Source: Oscillatoria acuminata PCC 6304
Lineage (GTDB): Bacteria; Cyanobacteriota; Cyanobacteriia; Cyanobacteriales; Laspinemataceae
DNA length: 64,000 bases
Direction of reading: 5' to 3'
Assembly: GCF_000317105.1 (NCBI RefSeq)
Contig: NC_019693.1
Coordinates: forward strand, 4,155,227 to 4,219,226
A program made the translations under genes and the position numbers. The notes under the pieces were generated by a model, which saw only the letters and a program-made list of their open reading frames with translations, searched no databases and had not been told where the DNA came from. Positions within the stretch are counted from its first letter, which is position 1. Each line of letters opens with the position of its first letter. Shown in pieces: positions 34,270 to 43,648 of the stretch.

Positions 34270-36678
34270 CTATGAACTCAGTACCCAACTCGGCAAACAG
34301 TTTAGAACTTCCTCAGTCTGGACTTCAACAGGTTGTTTGAGGGGAATGATGATAGCAAATTCTGTGCCTTCTCCGGGTTCGGAGAAACAGAGTAGCTGTC
34401 CCCCATGCTTTTCGACGACGATCTGGTAACTAATCGACAATCCTAGTCCAGTCCCTTTCCCCACAGGTTTGGTGGTAAAGAAGGGGTCAAAGAGTTGCTT
34501 TTGCAAGTTTTCTGGGATGCCGTACCCATTATCGCGAATCCGAATGATCACGAAAGTGGTACGGGGGATTGTTCCCGGCATTGCAGCACAAACCTCGGAA
34601 GGCTGGGGGGTGATGCAGGCGCGGGATTTTAATCCCAGGTAGCGATCGCCCGCAGATATATCCCGGACTTGCTCCAAATTTTGCGTTCCCAGGCCCCGGT
34701 GCGCGATCGCCCTTTTCCAGTCTCCGGTGATCAGTTCGGTCCTAATCTCTATTTTCCCACCTTTGTCCGCCCTTTCTTCCACCGCATCGATCGCATTACT
34801 GAGGATATTCATAAATACTTGATTCAGGGAAGACGCATAGCATTCTATCTGGGGCAGATCATAATATTCTTTGACAATTTCGATAGGAAATGCTCCCGAG
34901 GTAGACTTTAATCGATGTTGTAAAATCAATAGGGTACTGTCAATTCCTTCATGAATATTGACAGGTTTCATCTGCGCTTCATCCAGTCGAGAAAAATTTC
35001 GCAGACTCTGGACAATTTCGTGAATCCGTTCGGTTCCGAGCAGCATTGAAGAGAGCAAGCTGGGAAAATCTGACCGGATAAAGTCGAGTTCAATGGCTTC
35101 GATTCGTGCAAGAATCGGCGCTTCAGGCTCCGGGTAATGCTCCTGATACAAATCAATCAAACTGAGCAATGCGTTGCTATATTCGTGGGCATATTCAAGA
35201 TTACCATGAATAAAGTTAACGGGGTTATTCACCTCATGGGCAATCCCAGCGACCATCTGCCCAAGACCGGACATTTTTTCACTTTGAATCAGTTGGGTTT
35301 GAGTTTGTTGCAGTTCTTCTAAGGTGCATTGAAGTTGTTGGGCTTGGGTTTGAGCTTCTAGGGCAACTGTCTGACTGGTTTCATACATTTCAGCGTGTTC
35401 GATCGCGATCGCCAATTGATTCGCCACCGCCTCCAACAGTTCCACTTCGCGATCGCTCCAAGGTCGAGTATTCCCACAACTCCCAGCGGCGATCGCCCCT
35501 ATTTCCCCCGATCGCGTCTGGATCGGTAAAGCCACAATCGAATTCAATCCTCCCTGCACACAAAACTCGCGCATTTGAGCATCTCTAGCATTCTCCACCT
35601 GATCAACTCTGACCGTTTCTCGGTCAATCAACTGCCCCCCAAAAGAACCAATTTCGTCAGCACAATAGTACCCCAACAAACTCGCACATTTCTCCGTCCG
35701 GGCTTCTTTCACCACTTCCCAGGCTGGGAGGGCGGCATGGGGACGATACCACATAAAAAAGCAGCGATCGATATCCAAAAGACTCCGGATCTCGCTGACT
35801 GCCGCCTCTAAAATCGTCTCCAAATCTAGGGAATACCGAATCTGACTGGCTAACCGGAACAATAATGCTTCCCGGCGACTTTCTTCTAACTGCGATTCGT
35901 GGAGGATGGCATTTTCTAGGGCTGAAGCAGCTTGAGACGCCAGCATGGTCAACAATTTCAAATCCCCAGCCGCATAACTGTGCGCTTCCAAGGTACTCAC
36001 CGAAATCGCCCCAATAACGCGATCATTCGTCTTGAGGGGAACCGCCATCAGGGATTTGACCGGGATTTCATCCGCAGCTTTTCTGGGGTCGCTGCTGACT
36101 TCATTGACAATTTCTCCCATTCCCGAGGCAACCACTTGACCAACAATCCCCTCTCCTAGCTTGAGGAAGGCGGGTTCCTCTCCCTCTTGTCCAAACTGGG
36201 CCAAAGTTTCCAGTTCTCCCGTACTCGAATTGACTAATCGGATCGAACCCCTACTGGACTTGATCAGCCGCTGGGCTTCATCCCGCACGACTTTTGCCAC
36301 TTCCTTGATATCCAAGCAAGCGGTTAATTTTTGAGAAATATTGTACAGCAGGGTAATTTCTCGATATTTATCTAACGCTTCATGAGCCAGTTGCTTTTTC
36401 TCTTGCTCTTTTTTGGCAAAATAGGCCAATAAATTCCCAACTGATTTGGCTTCCTCCCCTCCTCGGACCCACCCCAAGACTTCCCCGGAAAGCTCAATTA
36501 GATAGCTTTCTCCTTCTTCCTTGGTTTGGGTGCCGAGGGGGATCTGTCCTTCTGTATCCCATATCGTACAGCCTTGACACTGAATGGCGGTCAACAGTGG
36601 GACCAATACCTCTCTAACCTCTGACTTCATCAAAAGCCGCCTGAGATTAATTTTAAAAAGTTGAGTGCTTCCTTTCAT
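34270..36678 (-). CDS. Sensor histidine kinase with two GAF domains
   Basis: The 802-residue cytosolic kinase has a first GAF domain at about residues 105-260 (KEVAKVVRDEAQRLIKSSRG, GEGIVGQVVASGMGEIVNEV), a second at about 275-435 (FFMWYRPHAALPAWEV, GLNSIVALPIQTRSGE), a coiled coil (about 440-475) and the transmitter: H-box GIAHEVNNPVNFIHGN (about 484), N-box NILSNAIDAVEER (about 625), G1 IRDNGYGIPE and G2 GKGTGLGLSI. A ~70-residue insert rich in small residues separates N and G1 boxes. The start at 36678 has an AGAGGGAA site. No response regulator is adjacent. The ligand is unknown. The second GAF has no conserved bilin cysteine motif that I can identify. Confidence 0.9.
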   Translation of the reverse strand: MKGSTQLFKINLRRLLMKSEVREVLVPLLTAIQCQGCTIWDTEGQIPLGTQTKEEGESYLIELSGEVLGWVRGGEEAKSVGNLLAYFAKKEQEKKQLAHEALDKYREITLLYNISQKLTACLDIKEVAKVVRDEAQRLIKSSRGSIRLVNSSTGELETLAQFGQEGEEPAFLKLGEGIVGQVVASGMGEIVNEVSSDPRKAADEIPVKSLMAVPLKTNDRVIGAISVSTLEAHSYAAGDLKLLTMLASQAASALENAILHESQLEESRREALLFRLASQIRYSLDLETILEAAVSEIRSLLDIDRCFFMWYRPHAALPAWEVVKEARTEKCASLLGYYCADEIGSFGGQLIDRETVRVDQVENARDAQMREFCVQGGLNSIVALPIQTRSGEIGAIAAGSCGNTRPWSDREVELLEAVANQLAIAIEHAEMYETSQTVALEAQTQAQQLQCTLEELQQTQTQLIQSEKMSGLGQMVAGIAHEVNNPVNFIHGNLEYAHEYSNALLSLIDLYQEHYPEPEAPILARIEAIELDFIRSDFPSLLSSMLLGTERIHEIVQSLRNFSRLDEAQMKPVNIHEGIDSTLLILQHRLKSTSGAFPIEIVKEYYDLPQIECYASSLNQVFMNILSNAIDAVEERADKGGKIEIRTELITGDWKRAIAHRGLGTQNLEQVRDISAGDRYLGLKSRACITPQPSEVCAAMPGTIPRTTFVIIRIRDNGYGIPENLQKQLFDPFFTTKPVGKGTGLGLSISYQIVVEKHGGQLLCFSEPGEGTEFAIIIPLKQPVEVQTEEVLNCLPSWVLSS

Positions 36679-37426
36679 CCAAGTTCCCTCTAGCTATCTA
36701 ATTTTATAAAAGATTGGACTCTTAATTATTCTTTTGATCTGATTTCCAGGGAATTTGGTTCACACGCTGAAGAAAAATTTTTTTCTACTCTACCTTTCTC
36801 CGGCCCTTGGAGGAAACCCTCTGTTTTTTGTGGATCCTAATGTGCTGCGTTCTAGCTGGCTTTCGGTTTTGCAAGGAGGGACTATCCATACCTTGAGCCT
36901 TCCCTACTTGGCATCTACCATCAGGTAGAGATGTCTAATGAGTTGGTTCACCGCCTACTCTGGGTAAAGTGCTTCTGGGGATTTTTGATGTTTTTTCTCG
37001 ACCTGCGATCGCAGGGTTTTAAGGTTTTAACTTGAGAGTTAACTTTTTAATCGGCTCACTCTTGAAAACCCCCTTTATTTTTTACATTTTATCTCCCGAT
37101 CGCCCACTTTGCTCAGGATATCCAATCCTGATTGTGCTTATACACTAACGTGGTTTAAAAAAAAGTGCCAACGGTTTAATTACGGAGATTTTTTTAAAAA
37201 ACCTCCGTATAAATACTGAATGGTCGAGGGAAGAGGATACGGAGATTTATGGATGAAAGAAACCTGAAAGGTAAGTGGGACAAGGATTTTCCAGATAAAA
37301 ACCTCTTGGACGGTGAGGATGAATCCGTTAAGACGGTACGGAGATAGTCGTATTTTGTTATACAAATTAAGATAAAATGGGCCAAGGGTTTACCGTAAAC
37401 AAAATCAAGGAGTAAGGCTCCATCCC
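36679..37426. other. AT-rich gap of ~750 bases
   Basis: No gene is supported; the short open frames on the minus strand near 37180-37385 are Leu/Ser/Pro-rich and lack ribosome-binding sites. A hairpin TACGGAG...CTCCGTA with an A/T middle lies at 37181-37209, and ACGGAG recurs at 37239 and 37336. TAAAAT near 37372 could be the -10 box of the GNAT gene at 37427. Confidence 0.5.
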
Positions 37427-37906
37427 ATGAACAAATCGTATAAACACTATCAAATTCGGTCCTGGCAACCGGGCGATCGCACCGATGCAGCAGCAGTAAT
37501 TCAGTCCGTTTTAGCAGAATATGGCCTAAATTGGGACCCCCTGGAGGCAGATCGCGATGTTTTGGAAGTTGAAACAGCCTATCACAATACTGGCGGTGAG
37601 TTCTGGATTATAGCACAAGCTGATAAAATTGTGGGGACAGCCGGATACTATCCAGTTCCCCGAGGGAACAATGCGGTAGAAATTCGCAAAATGTATCTGT
37701 TACCCGAGGTGCGAGGTCAAGGTTTAGGCAAATTCATTCTCAAACAACTCGAAGATGCGATCGCCAAGCGCCATTTCTCGGAAATCTGGATAGAAACCGC
37801 CAGCGTTCTCACCGAAGCCGTGCAACTCTATGAACGCAACGGCTATCAACCCGCAACCGGCGTGGAAACCGCTCGGTGCGATCGCATCTATGTCAAGCAC
37901 CTTTAG
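37427..37906 (+). CDS. GNAT-family N-acetyltransferase
   Basis: The 159-residue enzyme shows the acetyl-CoA binding core of the GNAT fold: IRKMYLLPEVRGQGLGKFIL (about residues 84-103), with the R/QxxGxG/A loop as RGQGLG, followed by a helix and YERNGYQPA (about 136-144). The N-terminal IRSWQPGDRTDAAAVI is typical of amino-group acetyltransferases acting on small molecules or peptides. The substrate is unknown. Its stop overlaps the convergent flavoprotein gene stop by 4 bases. Confidence 0.85.
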   Translation: MNKSYKHYQIRSWQPGDRTDAAAVIQSVLAEYGLNWDPLEADRDVLEVETAYHNTGGEFWIIAQADKIVGTAGYYPVPRGNNAVEIRKMYLLPEVRGQGLGKFILKQLEDAIAKRHFSEIWIETASVLTEAVQLYERNGYQPATGVETARCDRIYVKHL

Positions 37907-39144
37907 GCATAACGCAAAGCGGGAAACGATTTGCTCACACTGGCCTTGGTTAACGCCGGTTGGATGCGATCGCTCGCCATCCGCGCCCCGGATAAATTCC
38001 GCGCCACCGGACCCACCTGCAACGCCGCCAACCCGCCCATAATAAACAATTCACAACCGGGCCAGCGTAAATGCTCATCCAGGACCGGCAATCCGTTGAC
38101 AATCGGAATCGGATGTGCTATCATAACATGATGTAATACTGTATCAGTTGTCACATCTACCTTTGTTCCCGTCGCCAACCAAATGCGATCGCAGGTATAA
38201 TTTGTCCCATCATTGCAAACAATCTGCCATTCTCCAGAGTTCCAAACCGCCCGCACCACCTGACATTCCTCCTGAATGCTCAAGTTGCCATTGCGACTTT
38301 CCCGGCGCAAGCGAGTCCCCACCTCCGGCGTCATTGACCCCCCATCCCGCGCCTGTTGGATCAACTGCCAACGCCGACCCCAGTCTGACTCTGCCGTAAA
38401 TCCCTTCAAATATTTAGGACCCAACCAACCGGGTTCGGCATCAAACAGTTTTTCTTGGAGTCGCCGCTTAATCATCAAAGTAACCTTGGCCCCCCGGGAT
38501 ATGGCCCCAGTTGCCAAATGTCCACTGGTTAACCCACCGCCAATAATTAAGATGCGATCGCCCCTTAACGACAACTGCCGTAAATCCACAGACTGAGAAT
38601 GACAGAGGCGATCGCCCGGGTAGTCCGTCTCAATCTGTTGCACCCAGTCCGGAACAAAGGGCCTGCCTCCCCCCTTTGCCATCACCACTCGTCGCGCCAT
38701 CACCGGAGAGTCCCCCTCTCTCTCTAACCGAAATCCCCGGGAACCCGATAACGGTTCAATTTCCGTCACTTTTGCCGGAATCACCGCATCTTCAAGCTGC
38801 CACCGGGCGATCGTCTCTTGGCAAAACTCCTCAAACAGTTTCGTCCCCGGCAAATCGTAAGGGGGGAATAACTCCGGGGACCGATTTTGGGCAAACCGGC
38901 GCAAACTATAGGGGTCTGGGTCCGGATGATGCACGGCAGGACTCCGTAAATGGGGAATCTCCTGGGCGGCAAATTGCTGGGACCACTGACTTAACCAGCG
39001 ACCACTGGGGTCAAATACCACAAATTTCCCCCGTATTTCCTTGCGTTTTTGCAGCAAATGAGTCGCCAAGGTGAGGGCATGGGGTCCCGCGCCCACGATC
39101 GCAATGTCAATTTTCTCAAGTCTGGATCCGGTCCCGATATTCAT
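37903..39144 (-). CDS. FAD/NAD(P)-binding protein, N-hydroxylase-like, in the zinc island
   Basis: From the ATG at 39144 (413 residues) it has an N-terminal FAD motif DIAIVGAGPHALTLATHLL (about 13-31) and a second dinucleotide motif RILIIGGGLTSGHLATGAIS (about 194-213). Also seen are the ATG-like LATGTK (about 324) and a C-terminal FIMGGLAALQVGPVARNLSG that closes the FAD domain. The order resembles lysine/ornithine N-monooxygenases and related flavoproteins, but the family is broad. A Zur-like box lies 13 to 36 bases upstream of its start, and znuBC are directly upstream in the same orientation. A role in zinc limitation, such as metallophore or redox chemistry, is inference. Confidence 0.8.
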   Translation of the reverse strand: MNIGTGSRLEKIDIAIVGAGPHALTLATHLLQKRKEIRGKFVVFDPSGRWLSQWSQQFAAQEIPHLRSPAVHHPDPDPYSLRRFAQNRSPELFPPYDLPGTKLFEEFCQETIARWQLEDAVIPAKVTEIEPLSGSRGFRLEREGDSPVMARRVVMAKGGGRPFVPDWVQQIETDYPGDRLCHSQSVDLRQLSLRGDRILIIGGGLTSGHLATGAISRGAKVTLMIKRRLQEKLFDAEPGWLGPKYLKGFTAESDWGRRWQLIQQARDGGSMTPEVGTRLRRESRNGNLSIQEECQVVRAVWNSGEWQIVCNDGTNYTCDRIWLATGTKVDVTTDTVLHHVMIAHPIPIVNGLPVLDEHLRWPGCELFIMGGLAALQVGPVARNLSGARMASDRIQPALTKASVSKSFPALRYA

Positions 39145-39156
39145 CAGTTGCAAATT

Positions 39157-39180
39157 ATAATCAGAATCATTCTCATTATA
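39157..39180. promoter_or_regulatory. Probable Zur box before the flavoprotein gene
   Basis: TATAATCAGAAT-C-ATTCTCATTATA is a 25-base near-perfect palindrome (one mismatched pair) overlapping the znuB stop and ending 13 bases before the flavoprotein ATG. Fur-family metal repressors bind such AT-rich dyads. It shares the GAGAAT/ATTCTC block with the sites at 40826 and 43606. Its position gives the flavoprotein an own metal-regulated promoter in addition to read-through from znuCB. Confidence 0.7.
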
Positions 39181-40078
39181 ATTTAGACCGAGAAGACGGG
39201 TGCGATCGCCGGAGTTTTTGCTTGAGGTTGCTCACCGAAGCAGCAAAATGGGGTTGGGTCAAAATTCCACTTTTAGGACTAAACAGAAACGCCAATAAAA
39301 ATAAGAGCACCACCACCAAGGCGATCGCCGGACCCGAAGGAACATTCCAGTAATAGCTGGCATACATCCCCAACACACAAGAAAGCGCCCCAATCACGGC
39401 CCCGCCAATCATCATTTCATGTAACTCTTTTCCGAACAGATAAACCGTTAAACTGGGACCGATAGAGAGGGCCATGACCAACAAAACTCCCACCGCCTGC
39501 ATGGTGGCGATCGCAGTCAGGGCAATTGCAGCAATTAACCCAAAATAAATCCAATTTACCGGCAATCCACTTGCCTTTGCTCCCCAGGGGTCAAAAGTGT
39601 AAAAGAGCAACTCTTTATAAAATAATTTGGTAAACACTAAAATAGTCAGAGTAATCGCCAACGTATGCCATAAATCCCCCGGCGCTACCCCTAAAATATT
39701 TCCAAATAAAATATGATGAAGGTCGAGGGTTTTCGTGCCTAATCCTTCAATTAATGAAACCCCTAATGCTAAAAATCCCGACATCACTAAAGCCATTGCG
39801 GCATCGGCATTCACTCGGGATTGAGAACAAATCCAGCCCACCCCTAAAGCACTCAGGGTCCCGGCGATAAACGCCCCAATGGATAAATCGAGTCCCAAAA
39901 AAAAAGCAATGGATAAACCGGGAACCACGGAATGGGCAATTACATCCCCCATCATTCCCATCTGCTGAACGATTAAAAAAGACCCCACCACGGCACTCAG
40001 AATTCCCAGCAAAATGCCAATCATCAGGGCATTTCGCATGAACTCAAAACTTAGGGGTTCAATGAGCCAATGGATCAC
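39176..40078 (-). CDS. znuB: Zinc ABC transporter permease
   Basis: The 300-residue integral membrane protein of the ABC-3 family forms the inner-membrane channel for zinc (or manganese). About eight TMs are visible, for example FMRNALMIGILLGILSAVVG, FLGLDLSIGAFIAGTLSALG and VPSGPAIALVVVLLFLLAFL. The family segment MMGDVIAHSVVPGLSIAF (about 42-59) is present. GTG start at 40078 with a GAGGAA site that overlaps the znuC stop. It is co-transcribed with znuC, 9 bases downstream. Assignment to zinc rather than manganese rests on the His-rich binding protein nearby. Confidence 0.9.
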   Translation of the reverse strand: MIHWLIEPLSFEFMRNALMIGILLGILSAVVGSFLIVQQMGMMGDVIAHSVVPGLSIAFFLGLDLSIGAFIAGTLSALGVGWICSQSRVNADAAMALVMSGFLALGVSLIEGLGTKTLDLHHILFGNILGVAPGDLWHTLAITLTILVFTKLFYKELLFYTFDPWGAKASGLPVNWIYFGLIAAIALTAIATMQAVGVLLVMALSIGPSLTVYLFGKELHEMMIGGAVIGALSCVLGMYASYYWNVPSGPAIALVVVLLFLLAFLFSPKSGILTQPHFAASVSNLKQKLRRSHPSSRSKL

Positions 40079-40087
40079 GACAGTTCC

Positions 40088-40807
40088 TCACGCGGATACG
40101 AATGCTAAGGGAGTTTGATAGGCTTGTTGGAGATTGCTTTGGGTTAAAACTTCTTGAGGTGAGCCTTGGGCCACAATTTGCTTATTTAATAAGATAAGTT
40201 GGTCATAGTTTCCCACAGATTTCCCTAAGTCATGACCAATCGCCAGCAAGGTTTTACCTTGAGCTTTCTGCTCGGAAAATACCGTAAACATAATCTCTTC
40301 AGTCGGCTGATCAACGCCGGTAAAAGGTTCATCAAATAACAGCAAATCCGCTTCTTGTGCCAAGGCGCGGGCTAAAAATACTCGCTGTTGCTGTCCCCCG
40401 GAGAGTTCCCCAATTTGAGTCTGTCCATAATCGGATAATCCCACCCGTTCAAGGGCGGATTGGACAATGACTCGCGACTGCCGGGAAGGGTCCCGAAACC
40501 AGCCGGTTTGGGCCGTGCGCCCCATCATCACCACGTTCCACACCGAAATCGGATAATGCCAGTCAATTTGGCTCCTTTGCGGAATATAAGCGACTTGGGA
40601 CAATTGCTTTCTCAGGGGTTGCGATCGCAACTGCACCCGCCCACTCTCAGCGGGAATTAAGCCCAACATCGCCTTAATCAGGGTACTTTTTCCGGCCCCA
40701 TTAGGACCCATCAAGCCCACCAACTGACCCGGGGCGATCGCAAAACTCACCCCCTCTAAAACCCTGATATTCCGGTAGCTGACGGCCAAATTTTCAACTT
40801 CGAGCAT
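40088..40807 (-). CDS. znuC: Zinc ABC transporter ATP-binding protein
   Basis: The ~239-residue cytosolic ATPase has Walker A GPNGAGKST (about residues 35-43), Q-loop AYIPQRSQIDW, signature LSGGQQQRVFLARALA (about 138-153), Walker B LLLFDEP (about 159-165) and H-loop AIGHDL (about 194). It powers import through ZnuB. An ATG at 40807 and a GTG one codon earlier are both possible starts. The probable Zur box lies 19 bases upstream of the start. Confidence 0.92.
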   Translation of the reverse strand: MLEVENLAVSYRNIRVLEGVSFAIAPGQLVGLMGPNGAGKSTLIKAMLGLIPAESGRVQLRSQPLRKQLSQVAYIPQRSQIDWHYPISVWNVVMMGRTAQTGWFRDPSRQSRVIVQSALERVGLSDYGQTQIGELSGGQQQRVFLARALAQEADLLLFDEPFTGVDQPTEEIMFTVFSEQKAQGKTLLAIGHDLGKSVGNYDQLILLNKQIVAQGSPQEVLTQSNLQQAYQTPLAFVSA

Positions 40808-40825
40808 CACTGAGTTGCCAAAATA

Positions 40826-40850
40826 AAAAATGAGAATGATTATTATTATA
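40826..40850. promoter_or_regulatory. Probable Zur box between znuC and znuA
   Basis: AAATGAGAATGATTATTATTATA lies at 40828-40850 (quoted: AAATGAGAATGATTATTATT plus ATA). It is nearly identical to the site at 43606-43630, differing in one base over more than 20. It is 19 bases upstream of znuC and about 180 upstream of znuA, in the divergent gap, so one operator could control both transcripts. Confidence 0.75.
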
Positions 40851-40872
40851 GTACACTAGACACCAGGCTCTA

Positions 40873-40995
40873 ATGGGTCCTTAGTCCCTAGTCCCTAGTC
40901 CCTAGTCTCTAGTCCCTAGTCCTTTTTTCATATTCGTAGTAACGACTTCAGTCGTTCTCCCCCGTTCTTAGTAACGACTTCAGTCGTTCCCTCAT
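40873..40995. repeat. Heptamer repeats and two AACGACT palindromes in the znuA leader
   Basis: At 40880-40922, AGTCCCT is repeated six times with one variant copy. Two copies of AACGACTTCAGTCGTT follow at 40941-40956 and 40973-40988. Together they push the operator about 180 bases away from znuA and will be in its transcript leader if transcription starts at the Zur box. Confidence 0.8.
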
Positions 40996-41031
40996 GTGCT
41001 GTCGTTCTTGTCATAAACTCCATTAAAGACC

Positions 41032-42069
41032 ATGTTCAATCGCCTCAATCGAAAAATTCAGCGCCTATGCGGAACAACTCTGGCTACTGCCGTCCTGGGA
41101 TTGACCGGATGGGCGATCGCCTTATCGTTCAATCATCCCACCCAAGCCCAGCAAAAGCCCAGAGTGGTAGCCAGTTATAGCGTGTTGTGCGACCTAGCCG
41201 AACAAATCGCCCGCGATCGCATCGCCCTCACTTGCTTGATTGAGGGAGGTCAAGACCCTCACACTTATCAACCCAGACCCCAGGACCTGCGAGCCATTGA
41301 GACTGCCCAACTCATTTTATATGGTGGGTATGACTTTGAACCGGCGATCGTCCAATTAGTTGAAAATACTAGCAATTCGGCACCTAAAATCGCGATTCAC
41401 GAGGTAGCGGTGACGAATCCCATCATGGGTGAAGGCCATCACGATCACGGCCACGATGACGACCACGATCACGACCATGATCACGACCATGACCATGACC
41501 ATGATGATGATGAGGCTGCGGATCCTCACGTTTGGCATGATGTCCGCAATGGGATTCTCATGGCGGAGGCGATCGGCAATTCTCTGAAGCAAATCGACCC
41601 AGGAAGTGCCGACTTTTACCGCCAAAATATCAACAATCTTCGTGCAGAATTAGAACAACTTCATACCTGGATTCAGGCGCAAGTTGCCACGATTCCCCCA
41701 AATCAAAGGGTCTTAGTCACCACTCACGATGCCCTGGGTTACTTTGCTCAATCTTATAACTTTAAAGTCGCCGAAGCTCTCATGGGAGTCAGTACCAGCG
41801 AACAACCCAATGCGGCTCGATTTCGAGAATTAGTGGAATTAATTCGCGCCCAAAGAGTTCCGACCGTTTTTGTTGAAGTTACCTCCAATGACCGGGTAAT
41901 GAATAATCTAGCCCGAGAAGCTAATGTTCAGATTTCCCCCCGTGCCCTGCTGGCCGATGGGCTCGGTCCCAGAGGCAGCAGCACCGGGACTTATGTGCAG
42001 ATGATGACCTCAAATACCTGCATTATTGTCACGGGTTTAGGCGGTCAATGCAACCCATTTCCTCAATAA
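41032..42069 (+). CDS. znuA: Zinc ABC transporter substrate-binding protein with a His/Asp-rich loop
   Basis: The 345-residue protein has a signal sequence (TTLATAVLGLTGWAIALSF, cleavage near ALS or TQA, about residue 38-41). It belongs to the cluster A-I metal-binding proteins. Ligands fit the family: QDPHTYQPRP (about 82-91, His), DPHVWHDVRN (about 165-174, His), THDALGYFAQ (about 231) and the C-terminal Asp near LADGLG (about 313). The charged loop EGHHDHGHDDDHDHDHDHD (about 133-151 and on) is typical of zinc-specific members and probably loads zinc. A Cys pair (residues 52-63 and near the C-terminus) could form a disulfide. Confidence 0.93.
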   Translation: MFNRLNRKIQRLCGTTLATAVLGLTGWAIALSFNHPTQAQQKPRVVASYSVLCDLAEQIARDRIALTCLIEGGQDPHTYQPRPQDLRAIETAQLILYGGYDFEPAIVQLVENTSNSAPKIAIHEVAVTNPIMGEGHHDHGHDDDHDHDHDHDHDHDHDDDEAADPHVWHDVRNGILMAEAIGNSLKQIDPGSADFYRQNINNLRAELEQLHTWIQAQVATIPPNQRVLVTTHDALGYFAQSYNFKVAEALMGVSTSEQPNAARFRELVELIRAQRVPTVFVEVTSNDRVMNNLAREANVQISPRALLADGLGPRGSSTGTYVQMMTSNTCIIVTGLGGQCNPFPQ

Positions 42070-42073
42070 TTTT

Positions 42074-42241
42074 CCTCGTGACGTGGCTCTGCCGCGTCAC
42101 GAAATTCGGAGGCTCTGCCTCCAGTCCGGAAGCAAGGGCTAATCGCTACTTATTGAACCTGTCACGGCTTCAACTCGTAACCAGAGCTACAGGCGGCAGA
42201 GCCGCTAAGAATGCGTGACGCGGCAGAGCCACGTCACGAGG
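42074..42241. repeat. 168-bp element with perfect 28-bp terminal inverted repeats
   Basis: The left end CCTCGTGACGTGGCTCTGCC + GCGTCACG is the exact reverse complement of the right end. Inside, GGAGGCTCTGCCTCC and AGGCGGCAGAGCCGCT-like segments repeat the GGCTCTGCC motif. It fills the gap between znuA and hemB. A diverged relative lies at 13002-13106. It can act as a strong terminator of znuA when transcribed. Confidence 0.85.
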
Positions 42242-42260
42242 AATTGCCAGAAAATCATGA

Positions 42261-43334
<1,074 letters not shown>

Positions 43335-43367
43335 CCGGGATTGTGGAGCCTCACATCTAAGTACACT

Positions 43368-43574
43368 TCCGGTCCCCTCCCCTTGGCAAGGGGAGGGTTA
43401 GGGTGGGGTCCTCCTGACATCTTGCACCATTCTCAACACCGGCGGGGGATAAATCCCCCGCCTTATAGCTAAAGTCGTCTAAAGACGACTGAAAGTCTTA
43501 TCCAGTGGTGTTTTTAGTCGGTTTTAACCGACTCGAAGCTCTTAGGCGGGGGATTTATCCCCCGCCGGGTGTTG
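43368..43574. repeat. Two dispersed repeats downstream of hemB
   Basis: 43368-43417 is the CCGGTCCCCTCCCCTTGGCA / GGGTTAGGGTGGGGTCCTCC unit also present twice around 32 kb. 43434-43574 is a complete copy of the G-run palindrome family seen at 101-350: CAACACCGGCGGGGGAT... on the left and its mirror ...CCCGCCGGGTGTTG on the right, with AGTCG-rich inner hairpins. Confidence 0.8.
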
Positions 43575-43605
43575 CTGAACCTTGTCATTTGTCTCAGTCC
43601 CCCCT

Positions 43606-43630
43606 AAAATGAGAATGATTATTATTGTAA
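43606..43630. promoter_or_regulatory. Probable Zur box before the COG0523 GTPase gene
   Basis: AAAATGAGAATGATTATTAT followed by TGTAA. It matches the znuC/znuA site except for one base in the core. It ends 18 bases before the GTPase ATG at 43649, the right place for a repressor site covering the promoter. Confidence 0.75.
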
Positions 43631-43648
43631 GTCTTGGGGAAATCTGCA

